This document shows positions 23,618 to 34,164 of a stretch of DNA of 64,000 nt, piece by piece (position 1 is the first letter of the stretch; each line of letters begins with the position of its first letter). The DNA lies in NCBI GenBank assembly GCA_963920705.1, contig OY987226.1:11906501-11970500 (forward strand). The letters run 5' to 3'. Under the pieces are notes generated by a model that did no database searches, was not told the DNA's origin, and was given only the letters and a program-made list of their open reading frames with translations. The position numbers and the translations under genes were made by a program. Source of the stretch: Odiellus spinosus (Eukaryota > Arthropoda > Arachnida > Opiliones > Phalangiidae).

Positions 23618-23920
23618 AGATTCGATTTGTCGAGTCGAATAATCGATTAAAAAAACGAATATTATTCGAAAATTAGGTTACTCGCGCAACCCCGTACTAC
23701 AAATAGATCCACTCGAATGAAAATTAAAGGCCTATAAAATATACGAAAAAATCTGATTCGTCAAATTATAATATATATATTTTTTTTCTTTCTTAAATCT
23801 AAGATTCGATTTGTCGAATCGAACAATCGATAACAAAACTAATATTATTCGAAAATTGAGTTATTCGCCCAACCCTACTACAAATAAATCTCTTCGAATA
23901 AAAACTATGCCTACAAATAA
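23618..23920. repeat. Direct duplication of about 115 bp
   Basis: The segment at 23618-23732 (AGATTCGATTTGTCGAGTCG, then AATATTATTCGAAAATTAGG) recurs at 23806-23920 with about 85% identity, separated by a short AT-rich spacer. Confidence 0.65.
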
Positions 23921-25103
23921 ACAGTGTATAGGTATAAATTGAACAAGAGAATGGAAGTTCAAACGTTTTTTCGTTTTTTATCTTCGTTTGAAATATCATC
24001 CAATTTCTTCTCGACCTTACGGAGTCTTTTTTTATACATATATATATATATTTTTTTTTTCGAAGGCGAGTGGCTGAGACCCCTTAATTGAATTTTAACA
24101 CCCCAAAACAAATTAGGCATATTTCGCTTGTCTTCTTTTTAAGCTCCCCAAGATTATTCGCGTTGGGTTCAAGCCCCCCCTGGAAGCTAGCGAACTAGGC
24201 ATTATTAGTCTCGGGGACGCACTACCACCACCAATTCTTTTTTTATCTCCACTTACAAAATTATACAAAAAACAAGGGCTCAACTTCTTTAAAATAACGA
24301 GAAGAAAAAAATTTAGGAAAGAGACTTGACACGAGATAATTGATAATCTTATTTCGCCAAAGGTCAACCGCTGAGTGACTCACCCGGCCATTTAATACCG
24401 CCTCGGAACGAAAAAGAACTAGACACGTTGGACGGCAAAATTTATACCCTGTAACTTAAGCGTCTAACGTCGTAATTTAAAAACGGATTTTAATAATTAT
24501 TTAAATGGGGTTTGAATTAAATGAAAGGGCGTCACCAAAGTTACACGCAACTTGACTCGATTCGCCAAGCTCGCGAGTTTAATAACAAGATATTTAAAAA
24601 AATTATCGAGGCTGTTTTTTTCATACTCGTGACGTCGGTTTTACTTTTCATATCCATGTGCCACCGTAGAATAACGCGAGAAATCAACTTACCCAATGAG
24701 GAAAATCTTCTAATTTGGCTTAAATGATCCAAATTCCAACAGAATTCGACCAAATAGACCAAATTAAATAACCTGAATTCAACAATAAACCACCAAAATT
24801 AAAAATGTCTTTGCTTTACATTTATCTCAATTTGGGTTATTTGTTTTTGGTCTATTTGGTCGAACTAAATTTGTATCATTTTTGACCAAATTAGAAAATT
24901 GTTCCTGAGGTTGATTGTGTACATTTGGCTTGATAAACATACCCGCGACACCCGCAACGACACGCTCTAGCCTCATTTACGCGCGTTCACACTAGGCACT
25001 TTAAAACCGTTTTTAACAGGTCAAATAGAAAAATTAGGTGTCAACTGTAGAGATCGTGAGTCATAAAATGGAATTCTTTAGTTCAAAAGTTAATTTGAAC
25101 ATT

Positions 25104-25268
25104 CAATTCAGGATCTCCACGAATCTCGCTAAGCCTATTTTTCGGGTATTTTTTAAATTGATTTCTAGATTAATATTTGTTTAGTAAACTTTTTATTTGT
25201 GGATTATGCCTATTTAAACGATAAGGAATCGATAAAAAAATCATTTGTTATTAGGTTGCATTCTCCCT
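25104..25268 (-). mobile_element. Family 1 MITE, one end only
   Basis: It contains CAGGATCTCCACGAATCTCG, CTAAGCCTATTTTTCGGG, a TTTAAATTGATTTCTAGA-like block and the terminal AGGTTGCATTCTCCCT, followed by TTAA at 25269-25272. The partner end is missing. Confidence 0.7.
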
Positions 25269-25690
25269 TTAATGCCTGGAGCAAACGCGTCTTTTAAGCA
25301 TGCGAAATAATATTTAATTCTGCGAATAAAAAATACGGTATGTCACTGATTTTAAGGAGAGACGCGCTAATGGTATTTTCGAGTTAATCAATCTTTTCTT
25401 ACGTAACTTAGAAAATTCCCCGAGTTTCGGGAAAAAAAAAAAATATTGAATAATGCAAGACGAGAATCACCGGTTCCTCTATTGTATAATCGGTTCACCC
25501 GGCAATTTTTAATTAAGTTATAAGAAAAAGAAGATAGTAAAACTTGAAGGCATAGTACCACCGTCTACTTCTTCAAAAAGTTTAATACACCGTGGAAAGA
25601 ACCTTTAATTACTCAAATCGTAATATCATAAGTAAATTAAACCTCTAAGTATCCAAATGGGCCCAAGGTTAGTAAAGAGACTGGTTAAGT

Positions 25691-25881
25691 AGACTCCGCA
25701 AAGTCACGTGACTGTTTGGAATTCCGTTTGATTTCCAGATCACGTCGTTGTTTTAATTCCTACCTGACAAGTACAGATAGATGGCCGCACCTTCCATACT
25801 TCTCCTGGCGCCATATATCCAGATGTCAGTAGAAATTAAAATAGTAGCGTAGGAATTCCAAACATATCACGTGGCTTGAAG
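25691..25881. mobile_element. Palindromic MITE, about 190 bp
   Basis: AAGTCACGTGACTGTTTGGA at the left pairs with TCCAAACATATCACGTGGCT at the right. The pairing continues inward through GTTTTAATTCCTACCTGACA and TGTCAGTAGAAATTAAAATA, and GATGGCCGC pairs with GGCGCCAT near the centre. Ends CACGTGAC/TCACGTGG surround most of the length. No target duplication was assigned. Confidence 0.6.
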
Positions 25882-27363
25882 ATAAAAAGGGAACAGCTTT
25901 TGAATTTATTTTCGTAATCTGGGTGGCAAAAAACGTATTCCAGAATTTTCAAAACAATTATTACACACGTTTTTGGTGTTTAAATTAAACACTAATTACT
26001 TAGTTTGAATAAAAATAAATATAAATTCGGGGACAATTATATTATTTCATATTTCAACAGCGCTTGTAATGTCAAATCGTTGAAAAAAAAGGCCGGCGTT
26101 TGATGCCCAAGACCTTGCGCGTCAAATGACGGCCAATTCTTTTAATGTTAGGACATTGCAAGAATAATGATGGGTATTTTCAAAAATTTCAAAGATGACT
26201 ATTATGAAATATTTATTTTTACTGTCGAGGTGTTTTTGTCAATTTGGTATACATGTAGATATATTTAAAATTGTTTCTTAACAACCATTTCAAAAATGCT
26301 ACTCAAAAATGCTACTAAAAATGATTACGAAATCTTCCAGTACTAGCTAGCTTTTGGATAGTCAAATTCGGGGAAATTAAAAATACTTTTTGTCAAAACA
26401 ACCGGTCGTGACAGAATTAGGCTGTATTCTCCCTTCAAGTACAAAATTCATCTTATCTTACTTTTTTCGACTCCATTCGGTTTATCTCCGTGGATATTTA
26501 TTTATAATAAGCGTGAGAAAACTGTTGGGAAAAAGCGATTTCGATACCGAAAATGTTTCTGAGCGATCGTGTTCACGTTGTTAATTCGCCGCTTAATCTT
26601 TAAACGGGCGACAAATACCTAAATCCCCGTGGGACATAATCAATCTAAGAGCGGGCTACAACCGAAGGCAGGTTCTATACGCTCTTCAAATCAATACTAA
26701 TTAACCTTTTACCCAATATCGTATCGAAATGATAAGCGTCGTATATAGCTTTTAATCTCGTATGAGCGTGGCGTACTAGCAACCAAAATGTTATAATTTA
26801 TAATTTCCCCGGTGGTTATATGGGAAACGATTGGTTTTATATTAAAGGAAGAGTCTCATTTACCTTAGAAGCTCGGATACCAAAATAATTCGTACCAAGC
26901 GATTCATTGGTGGACCGTTTTTTATCTATAGAGTTGCGCATAATCGGCGAAAATGATATTTAAGTGGTATTATGGCATTTTAAATTTTTAAAGTAAGGCT
27001 GTCACAGATTTTGCATGAACTCCAAATGAAAATTGAATAGCATTTTCGGAAAGATCGTTCAGATATCACTGTTCTTTAAAATTGATCCCCTCCAACCAAT
27101 AGCGTAACGCCTTGTCTTCCAGTGAACAAAATACTCTTGGCACTCCGTAACTCATATTCAAATATACGCTTCTTTATCTCTTTATGTTATACTTATAATG
27201 GTTTAATAAATTAATGTAACCGTAATTTCAGTTAAATATTGTTACATAGAGAATTTTCCAAAATAGAAGAAAGTTTAGGGCAGGGCCATCGAGGAGGAAC
27301 GGAACATTGGGCTGCAAAATAGTCAGCGAGAAGAGAGATAGTTTTTTCTCGCTCTGCCTACGC

Positions 27364-27450
27364 TAGACCGAGATATTCCCGGGGAGAAGATTACCTCGTC
27401 GAAATGGATTTTTATTGGCTGGCTATATCACGTGTCTTAAAAAATAAGGT
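27364..27450. repeat. Dispersed repeat, inverted copy
   Basis: CGAAATGGATTTTTATTGGC followed by TGGCTATATCACGTGTCTTA is the complement of the copy at 21772-21840. Confidence 0.6.
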
Positions 27451-28588
27451 TTCTATGAGCACGTCTAGTTGTAGAATTTTTTAAATGTATTTTTTGAATT
27501 TCTAATTTTGATTTTGGTGGGTTTGGATTTATTTTCAAGTTTTCAATATCTTGGGAACAAAAAATGTGAATGAGACAGGTCCTTTAAAATTGATATGATA
27601 CGGAATAACTAAAAAAAAAAATGACTATATTATTTCGTAAATGATCAAGCTAGCTCGAAGCGTTTCATTAATTATGTATTTTATTTTTTATTTTCCCGGG
27701 GTATATTGAGCAGGGGAATATTGAATAGGGTGGAGGGGAAACTGTTTCATTCCATTTATGCATTAGCACGAGGGCTGATAATAAAACTAGCCAAAAAATG
27801 TAAATTTAAGGATTAACGGAGATGTAAGGCACTCGCATTCGATAATATCAACTATAAACGAACAATTAAGAGAAAAACAAGGTGGCTAATTAAGGTAGTA
27901 ATACTATATCACCCATAATTAGTGTTCAAAGGAGGGTTTCAACGGCTTCTGATAAGAGTAATAAGAAAAACGTAAAATCTAGAAAGTGATACATCAGCTT
28001 TCATTTAATACCCTTTAACGTACACGAGTGTAAAATAATATGAAATTTTCTTTCATTTTTAACTCCTATTTATACCGATATTAAACTATCAGAAAGTTTA
28101 AACTCAACAAAGATTATTATAAAATATTAATTTCCCCGAATAGAATTTGAGGGATGGAGTTAAAAAAAGGCAGAGAAATTATCTCGCGCGCTATCGTTCG
28201 CCGTATAAAATTAAACCATCATTAATATGCAAAGGAGTCCCGAAAAGAAACGACATCTCTCATTAGCACCCTGGACGCCTTTCCTCAACGTTTTCCCTTC
28301 CCCCTTTTTCTCGTTCTCTCTTCCGTCTTTATTTAAACGGCTCCCCCCTCCCTTCCTAGCGGCATTTTTCCAATTAATTACAATTACATTTATTATAAGC
28401 GAATTAATTAAGCTAATCTAAAGACCCACTTTTCTCTCTTTCGGCTGTTTTTCACGGAAAGTCGGTTTCTCTTTTCTCGTTTTCGCGCCAAAAGTTCGCG
28501 GTAGTAGTATGAAAATGAGCGTTTAAGCACAGGAGGTGCCAAGAGGTGCCGGAGGTGCCGGAGGTGCCAAGAGGTGCCGGAGGTGCCC

Positions 28589-28690
28589 AATTTTTTTTTT
28601 TTTTTTTTTTCAAAATTTTTTCATCCGGGTTTCGAACCCGGTACCTCATGTATGTGGGGATGACGTTTCACACCACTACACTACGTCTTC
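28589..28690 (-). mobile_element. tRNA-Val-derived SINE in the left Polinton arm
   Basis: Read on the minus strand, an A-box-like CGTAGTGTAGTGG is followed about 40 bp later by a B-box GGTTCGAAACC inside a perfect 5-bp T-stem, CCGGG/CCCGG. An oligo-A tail follows (poly-T at 28589-28610 on the plus strand). The D-arm and T-arm resemble tRNA-Val, and the loop region reads CCACA. The acceptor stem no longer pairs, so this is a retroposed tRNA-like element and not a functional tRNA gene. Confidence 0.6.
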
Positions 28691-29159
28691 TTATCAACTT
28701 TTAAACTATTTTCCATCCTTATCTATATTCTCGGTTCTTATCTCTATGTTCAGATATCACGTGATTGAAAGTTTAAATTTTAAGGCGCGAAGATATGGGA
28801 AAATCAGTTAGCTTTGGTATCTCTACCATTTACAAAATACCATATGAAGATAGGGTTAACCACGAATTTCGTCAATTATGTATGTTTAGAATGCGTATTA
28901 AATGCGTGTACGAACCAATATTAAAACCAATACTGCAACTTAAACAAATGAAATATGAGTGATATGGGAAAACCCAAAACGTCATTATATCAAAGGTCGC
29001 GTATTTTCATGGTAAAACATCTAGCTCCATCGTATAGATAAAGTCATTTTACGAAACTCCTGATACTCATCTAGACCTGCACTCTTCTGGTAAGTATTTT
29101 TTTAAGATCTTAAAGTCATATATATTCGATGATACTCCAATATTCTCTCATTTATCGAT

Positions 29160-29795
29160 ATGGATTTAAGTCTGCAACACCCTTTTAACGGACTGGTGGC
29201 TGGAGTAACAGGATGTGGAAAAAGCGTCTTTGTTGCGAAATTAATTGAACACAAGGAAATTAGAATTTCGCCCCCACCCGAACGGATAATATGGTGTTAT
29301 ACTGAATACCAAGACAAACTATTTAATTCCATATCGAGCCATACCCCAAGCGTGGAATTTCACGAAGGTCTATTGGATGTAGGCACTTTAAACGCCAACG
29401 TTAGAAACTTTGTTATATTAGACGATCTTTTATGCGAAATCGCTAATAACAAGGAAGTTACCAACTTATTTATTCGAGGATCCCATCATCGGAATACCTC
29501 AGTATTAATTTTAATGCAAAACCTCTACTACCCAGGAAAGGAAATTCGAACATTGAATCTCAACGCTCATTATCTGATAATCTTTAAAACACCGAGAGAC
29601 CAATCTGCGATCCTACATTTGGCGAAACAGATATCTCCAGTCAACAGTAAATACGTTGTGGACGCGTTTAGACAAGCCACAGCTATCAGTTACGGATATC
29701 TATTCGTAGACCTCAAAGCTACGACCCCGGAAGATAGAAGACTAAAGACCGGGATTTTACCAGGAGAACAAGCCGCCATTTTTCTACCAAAATGA
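29160..29795 (+). CDS. Polinton packaging ATPase (left arm)
   Basis: The frame encodes 211 residues with Walker A GVTGCGKS at about 15-22 and a Walker B-like block ending VILDDLL at about 84-90. This fits the A32/FtsK-HerA type genome-packaging ATPases of Polintons and related viruses, which drive DNA into capsids. The stop overlaps the next start in an ATGA. A near-identical copy lies in the right arm. It is part of a fossil element. Confidence 0.85.
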   Translation: MDLSLQHPFNGLVAGVTGCGKSVFVAKLIEHKEIRISPPPERIIWCYTEYQDKLFNSISSHTPSVEFHEGLLDVGTLNANVRNFVILDDLLCEIANNKEVTNLFIRGSHHRNTSVLILMQNLYYPGKEIRTLNLNAHYLIIFKTPRDQSAILHLAKQISPVNSKYVVDAFRQATAISYGYLFVDLKATTPEDRRLKTGILPGEQAAIFLPK

Positions 29796-30271
29796 CCGGA
29801 ATAATCGAAGCAAACTTCTTCAGAGTTCAAGACCAATGGATCGTGAAAGAAATAACACTATTCGTGAAGGAGACGGGCGAACACGAGGTATGGATCTTTA
29901 AAGCGCCATTCCCATTCACGGACTTATCGTCTAAGGATAAAAGACAATGTCAATGGCTGACGAGGAACAGTTGCGACTTACGCTGGGACGAAGGAGATCA
30001 TCCATTCGAAGCTCAGACTGAAATTGCCAAAATCATACGAGAGAAAGCCATTACTTTTATAACCAAAGGCTTAGAAAAATCTATCGTGTTATCAAGGTTT
30101 TTGAAGACTGAAGTCGCTAACGCCGAAGATTTGGGCTGCCCAAGACTAGTAACTATAATTTGTGGAACGCCCAGAAGTTGTACGTTTCACCGAGACGAAA
30201 ACAATTGTACGCTCGTGAAAGCTGCCCGATTAGCTACATGGCTCCGCCGAAGAGAGTACACGAGCACTTAG
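29792..30271 (+). CDS. Conserved Polinton protein of unknown function, 159 aa (left arm)
   Basis: This frame overlaps the ATPase stop by 4 bases. It has an N-terminal sheet-like region (ITLFVKETGEHEVWIFKAPF). A later KGLEKSIVLSRFL block and a Cys/His set (GCPRL, ...CTFHRDENNCTL) could bind metal. Proteins of this layout recur beside Polinton ATPases, but I do not recognise a biochemical function. A copy is in the right arm. Confidence 0.6.
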   Translation: MTGIIEANFFRVQDQWIVKEITLFVKETGEHEVWIFKAPFPFTDLSSKDKRQCQWLTRNSCDLRWDEGDHPFEAQTEIAKIIREKAITFITKGLEKSIVLSRFLKTEVANAEDLGCPRLVTIICGTPRSCTFHRDENNCTLVKAARLATWLRRREYTST

Positions 30272-30576
30272 ACTTTCTAAAATATCTGAGTTCGTGTAAC
30301 GCGTGTCAACGAAACGCCGCCATTAAATACGCGAGTAAAGAAGAATTAAAAACCATCGCCGAATGTTGTATAAATATACTGCAGGGTAACGTTTCTCTCA
30401 CAGATGACGAGAAGAAACGACTGAAGAAGCATTGCAATTCCATACGTCGCGTGGCCAAGAAAAATACTCCTGCTAAACGAAGACAAATTTTAATTCAAAA
30501 AGGTGGATTTCTCCCAATATTACTTCCGATAATCAGTTCGATAGCAGGAGCTATCCTATCTAAAGTTATCAATTAA
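30238..30576 (+). CDS. Small conserved Polinton protein, 112 aa (left arm)
   Basis: I start it at the ATG giving MAPPKRVHEHLDFLKYL. The frame is open further upstream only through the preceding gene. A helical, Cys-containing N-terminal half is followed by LTDDEKKRLKKH and a C-terminal QKGGFLPILLPIISSIAGAI hydrophobic segment. A QKGGF plus hydrophobic tail is common in small Polinton virion-like proteins; the role is unknown. The start overlaps the previous frame. Confidence 0.55.
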   Translation: MAPPKRVHEHLDFLKYLSSCNACQRNAAIKYASKEELKTIAECCINILQGNVSLTDDEKKRLKKHCNSIRRVAKKNTPAKRRQILIQKGGFLPILLPIISSIAGAILSKVIN

Positions 30577-30578
30577 AG

Positions 30579-31199
30579 ATGGCGAAAAAAATGCTATTAA
30601 TTTCCGAGGAGACGTTCCAAAGACTTAATTCGGAGAAAGACCTCAAAGTGGATAAAACTTTGGAATTGGAAAAGGTCGATAAAATTAAAGACATTCTCGA
30701 TGATCCCAATTTGAACAACACGGACAAAATTAATCGCTATAATCACGTGCTCTCGAGGGTTATTAATAAAAGATCGAAGAAAAAAGTTAAAAAACCGAAA
30801 ATACAAAATTGGAGTGCGGAGATTGCTTCCGGCGTGCCGTCATATATGACCTCGGAGTGTTTAGATTTATACAAGTGGTTAGAGTTATCATTGAAAATTA
30901 AATGGACTGACGCCGGGGAGTTGATTTACAACAAGCGTAGAGTCGTAGGATCGAACATCGTCGATCTCCTAGCTTATTCAGTATCAAAATCCAAGAAAAA
31001 AATCGCCGTCACGGGCTCGAAAGAGTTCTACGAATTGTTGTATAAAGTGAACGCGCCAAGATCTCTAATAAAAATCCGCAAACGTGACGTCATCCCACCC
31101 GAGAAGAGGGAATATAAAGATGAAACGGAAGATGAGTATTATTCTGACGATAGCGGACCAATGAAGGGTCGCGGTTTCTGTAATTGGATTTCATTGTAA
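30579..31199 (+). CDS. Conserved Polinton protein, 206 aa (left arm)
   Basis: It begins 3 bases after the previous stop. The N-terminal half is charged and helical (about residues 1-75), with a basic linker KRSKKKVKKPKIQ. A second domain is followed by an acidic tail, EYKDETEDEYYSDDSG. It resembles accessory structural proteins in other Polintons, but no function is recognised. Confidence 0.5.
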   Translation: MAKKMLLISEETFQRLNSEKDLKVDKTLELEKVDKIKDILDDPNLNNTDKINRYNHVLSRVINKRSKKKVKKPKIQNWSAEIASGVPSYMTSECLDLYKWLELSLKIKWTDAGELIYNKRRVVGSNIVDLLAYSVSKSKKKIAVTGSKEFYELLYKVNAPRSLIKIRKRDVIPPEKREYKDETEDEYYSDDSGPMKGRGFCNWISL

Positions 31200-31263
31200 T
31201 ATTTATACCAATAAAATACACTCGAATATATCTTCTCGATTCATTTATTAATTAGGCTTTGAC

Positions 31264-31452
31264 ATGGAGAGTGGTAATGTCGAGGTTGTCTCTGTAGGAC
31301 TTTTAGCGTCTCTATTCGAGTCATTTATAAATTCTCCCAAGTTATTAACTGCAGTTTTAATTGTATTTATAATAATAATTATAGAAGTTAGCGATTTTGT
31401 ATTCTGGCATTATAGTACTTCGAACAACTGTTCATTCAATGGAAGAACTTAA
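31264..31452 (+). CDS. Small single-pass membrane protein, 62 aa (left arm)
   Basis: It contains one strongly hydrophobic segment, LLTAVLIVFIIIIIEV, at about residues 28-43 and no known domain. Its 3' end slightly overlaps the integrase start. Presence in both arms follows from the arm duplication and is not independent support. Confidence 0.4.
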   Translation: MESGNVEVVSVGLLASLFESFINSPKLLTAVLIVFIIIIIEVSDFVFWHYSTSNNCSFNGRT

Positions 31453-32509
31453 AAAAATATATAATAAGGTTTCGGATCCGGGCTCTTACGGTAGTGTTGA
31501 CGGCTTATACCGAGCGGCTAAAGACCGAGGATTAAAGGTTACTGTCAGAGAAATAAGCGATTTCTTGAAAACCCAAGATACTTATACGCTTCACAGGAGT
31601 GCGAGGAAACACTTCACTAGAAATGAAACTATAGTCTACGGAATCGACGAACAGTGGCAAATCGACTTGGCTGATTTGAAAAGCATTACCAGATATAATA
31701 ATGGTTTCCGTTATCTATTATGCTGTATCGACGTCTTCAGTAAGTTTGCCTTCGTGGTTGCGATCAAGGACAAGAAAGGAAAGACTATTCTCGGAGCGTT
31801 AAACGGCATTTTAGATTCCGGTCGTTCGCCGAAACGAATCCAATCGGATCACGGTAATGAGTTTGTATGCAAGGAAGTACAAAACGAGTTGAAACGTAGA
31901 GGGATAAAGTTTTTCGCCCCTGAATCGGAACTGAAAGCGACGATAGTGGAGAGATTTAATCGGACTTTGAAGACTCGAATGTACCGTTATTTTACGGAAA
32001 ATAATACCTTCAAATATATCAATGTTCTAAAAGAGATGGTGAAAGCTTATAATCATAGTTATCATCGATCTATAAAGTGTAAACCCGTCGATGTCACGCC
32101 AGCTACATCTAAACGTGTTTGGGAAAATCTATATGGTGACGTCGATTTCTCGACTCCGCTTTCTTTCCCCTTTGATGTTGGTGACGTAGTTCGTATAAGT
32201 AAACACAAGAATCTCTTCGATAAGGGATACATACCCACATGGTCGGAAGAACTTTTCAAAATTTCCGAGAGATTAGCTCGTAGTCCTCCTGTATATAAGA
32301 TACGCGACTTGAAAGAAGAGCTCATTACCGGGATTTTTTACCGAGAGCAACTACAGAAAATTGGCAAGGACCTGAGTAACAGCGCTTTTAAAATCGAAAA
32401 AGTGTTGAAAAAACGACGCAAGGCTGACGGAAGTATCGAGAGATTCGTCCGCTGGAAAGGATACCCGCCATCATTCGACAGTTGGGTGCAGGAAATTGAC
32501 CTTGCATGA
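31439..32509 (+). CDS. Polinton integrase with chromodomain (left arm)
   Basis: From the first ATG (MEELKKIYNKV) this is a 356-residue DDE-type retroviral-like integrase. It has an N-terminal DNA-binding region, a catalytic core starting near YGIDEQWQIDLADL with FRYLLCCIDVFSKFAF and RIQSDHGNEF, and a conserved ERFNRTLK block. It ends in a chromodomain (FKIEKVLKKRR to RWKGYPPSFDSWVQ). It is of the C. elegans F54H12.3 type. Its known role is inserting element DNA into the host genome. It overlaps the minor capsid start. Part of a fossil element. Confidence 0.9.
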   Translation: MEELKKIYNKVSDPGSYGSVDGLYRAAKDRGLKVTVREISDFLKTQDTYTLHRSARKHFTRNETIVYGIDEQWQIDLADLKSITRYNNGFRYLLCCIDVFSKFAFVVAIKDKKGKTILGALNGILDSGRSPKRIQSDHGNEFVCKEVQNELKRRGIKFFAPESELKATIVERFNRTLKTRMYRYFTENNTFKYINVLKEMVKAYNHSYHRSIKCKPVDVTPATSKRVWENLYGDVDFSTPLSFPFDVGDVVRISKHKNLFDKGYIPTWSEELFKISERLARSPPVYKIRDLKEELITGIFYREQLQKIGKDLSNSAFKIEKVLKKRRKADGSIERFVRWKGYPPSFDSWVQEIDLA

Positions 32510-33777
32510 TGACGTTCTACATAACCCTACCGTCAGACAGTTCTATGAGTTACTTCCCAGGGAATACAATCAGTAAATTTCGAACACATTTACCGGAATC
32601 GGTTAAATTACAAGGTCCGTACGAAGTTGCTTTGGTGGAATTCAGTTATCCCCACACATGGAGCAATATGAGATCGTCGTGCTGGATATCGTTAACTAAC
32701 CACGGGGAAAATAGAAATAGCACGAGTCATTCTAGAGCGGTAGAACTCCCCGCGGGCTACTACGGAAATATAGAAGACCTATTGGAGCAACTCAATTACG
32801 ACGAAGATGATATCTCGAACGTGACTATACTGAAAAAGGAGACGCCAGTCGAAGGTGATATGTTTGAGTCGGAGACGACGACGAATGTTAAATACACGTT
32901 TAGTTATATCGCGCGATTAAGACGTGTTGAAGTTTCCGTAAAACCGGATCACTCGTTAACTATACCGGGAGAGTTGGCGGTCATGTTGGGATTTACGAAA
33001 GACCATACAAAAACTACGACGATCGTCCACGCGAGAATAGCCAGTTATCCGGTGGATTTAAACGCTGGTCTTCATTCACTCTTCATATATTCCGATATCG
33101 TTGAAAGTAGGGCTGTAGGTGACGTTCATGTTCCGCTTCTACGAATAACGAGCGTTCAAGGGAATGACGGGGATACGATAGACAGAGAATTTTCTCGTCC
33201 TCATTACCTCCCAGTTTCCTGCAATTCCTTTCAATCTATCGATCGTTTCCATTACGATAAAATTCGAGCGCAGTATGGAGATGCCGCCAAACTTTTATTT
33301 ACGGACACAGACTCCCTGACGTACCACATCGAAACGGACGATCTATACAAAGATTTTGCCGCTAATAGCGACGCCTACGACTTCTCAGGGTGTCCGAAAG
33401 ATCACCCACTTTACAGTGAAACCAACAAGAAAGTTCTCGGCAAATTTAAAGACGAATTAGATGGGACTCCAGTTCAGGAATTTTGCGGACTTCGTCCCAA
33501 AATGTATTCTATGATATCGGCCAAGGATGAGAAGAAGACCGCAAAGGGCATTTGCCGCCGCGTCGTTAAAAAAAACGTTCGCCATGCTCAGTATCGCGAA
33601 TGTCTTCTTAAACGAAAGCTTACGGTCGCGTCTATGAAGCGCATCGTTAGCAAGAAGCACGAACTTTTCACGGTAAAACAAACCAAACTTTGTCTCAATC
33701 CATGTGACGACAAGCGATACATTCTAGACGGTGTTTCAACTCTCGCACATGGACATTTTAAAATTCCAAAGGAATAG
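32506..33777 (+). CDS. Composite frame: minor capsid protein part and polymerase B remnant
   Basis: The first part, inside the arm, is the penton-like minor capsid protein that begins MMTFYITLPSDSSMSYFPGN. The second part, from about 33243 in the unique centre, is a C-terminal piece of protein-primed DNA polymerase B, recognised by LLFTDTDSLTYHIET. The two do not belong to one natural protein. Their contact marks where the arm meets the unique centre. Confidence 0.75.
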   Translation: MMTFYITLPSDSSMSYFPGNTISKFRTHLPESVKLQGPYEVALVEFSYPHTWSNMRSSCWISLTNHGENRNSTSHSRAVELPAGYYGNIEDLLEQLNYDEDDISNVTILKKETPVEGDMFESETTTNVKYTFSYIARLRRVEVSVKPDHSLTIPGELAVMLGFTKDHTKTTTIVHARIASYPVDLNAGLHSLFIYSDIVESRAVGDVHVPLLRITSVQGNDGDTIDREFSRPHYLPVSCNSFQSIDRFHYDKIRAQYGDAAKLLFTDTDSLTYHIETDDLYKDFAANSDAYDFSGCPKDHPLYSETNKKVLGKFKDELDGTPVQEFCGLRPKMYSMISAKDEKKTAKGICRRVVKKNVRHAQYRECLLKRKLTVASMKRIVSKKHELFTVKQTKLCLNPCDDKRYILDGVSTLAHGHFKIPKE

Positions 33778-33805
33778 TTTTTATAAAAATATCTTGTATT
33801 TTTTT

Positions 33806-33840
<35 letters not shown>

Positions 33841-34164
33841 TATTTTTTTTTCATTCAACTGTTATTTTTTTCTTTAACTGAATATATATTCAATAATAAA
33901 TATATAGTGCAAAATCAAACTTGGAAATTATTTATACTTAAGCTTATTATTCATACTTAAGTCTAAACCAGAGGTCAGGGTGGAGGGGTTGCCCCGCGCC
34001 TACCGCGCAGCGACGCGTTTCAAAATTAACCGCACGCGTTTGAAATTTGAATCGCGCGCGCGCCCGCGACTTCCGCGCACTGCCGCCCTCCCGTCAATTA
34101 TATGTGTGAAACTTAAATTATGTTAGGTTAGGTTAGGTTAGATAAAAAAACACAAGTATTTTTC
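33778..34164. other. Polinton central spacer between convergent genes
   Basis: It contains an (ATTT)n run at about 33800-33840, a very GC-rich patch at about 33985-34090 (GCGCGCGCGCCCGCGACTTC) unlike the rest of the element, and (TTAGG)n at 34123-34141. No gene was seen. The position is between the ends of the polymerase remnant and the protease, where termination would be expected. Confidence 0.6.

Larger units (their letters stand above)
18663..28502. other. Gene-free interval with repeats
   Basis: No exon was recognised. Short open frames (21831-22097, 22802-22990, 24113-24367, 24521-24727) carry no known motif. The interval could be intron of the PR/SET gene. A run of TAA triplets follows 21309. 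Dispersed repeats and MITEs are listed separately. Confidence 0.55.
28503..33242 (+). repeat. Polinton left inverted arm
   Basis: Every position p in this arm pairs with about 69870 minus p on the right, with an exact sum at the ATPase start, integrase end and arm boundary, so there are almost no indels over 4.1 kb. Towards the tip the arms differ in length by about 10 bp in a GGAGGTGCC repeat and in a homopolymer. Normal Polinton terminal repeats are a few hundred bp to about 1 kb. Confidence 0.9.

Noticed and set aside
24064-24185. Possible tRNA or SINE: GGCGAGTGGCTGAGAC (A-box-like) and GGGTTCAAGCCCC (B-box-like)
   Set aside because: The boxes are about 100 bp apart and the stems do not form, so a tRNA gene is not supported; SINE origin is only a guess.
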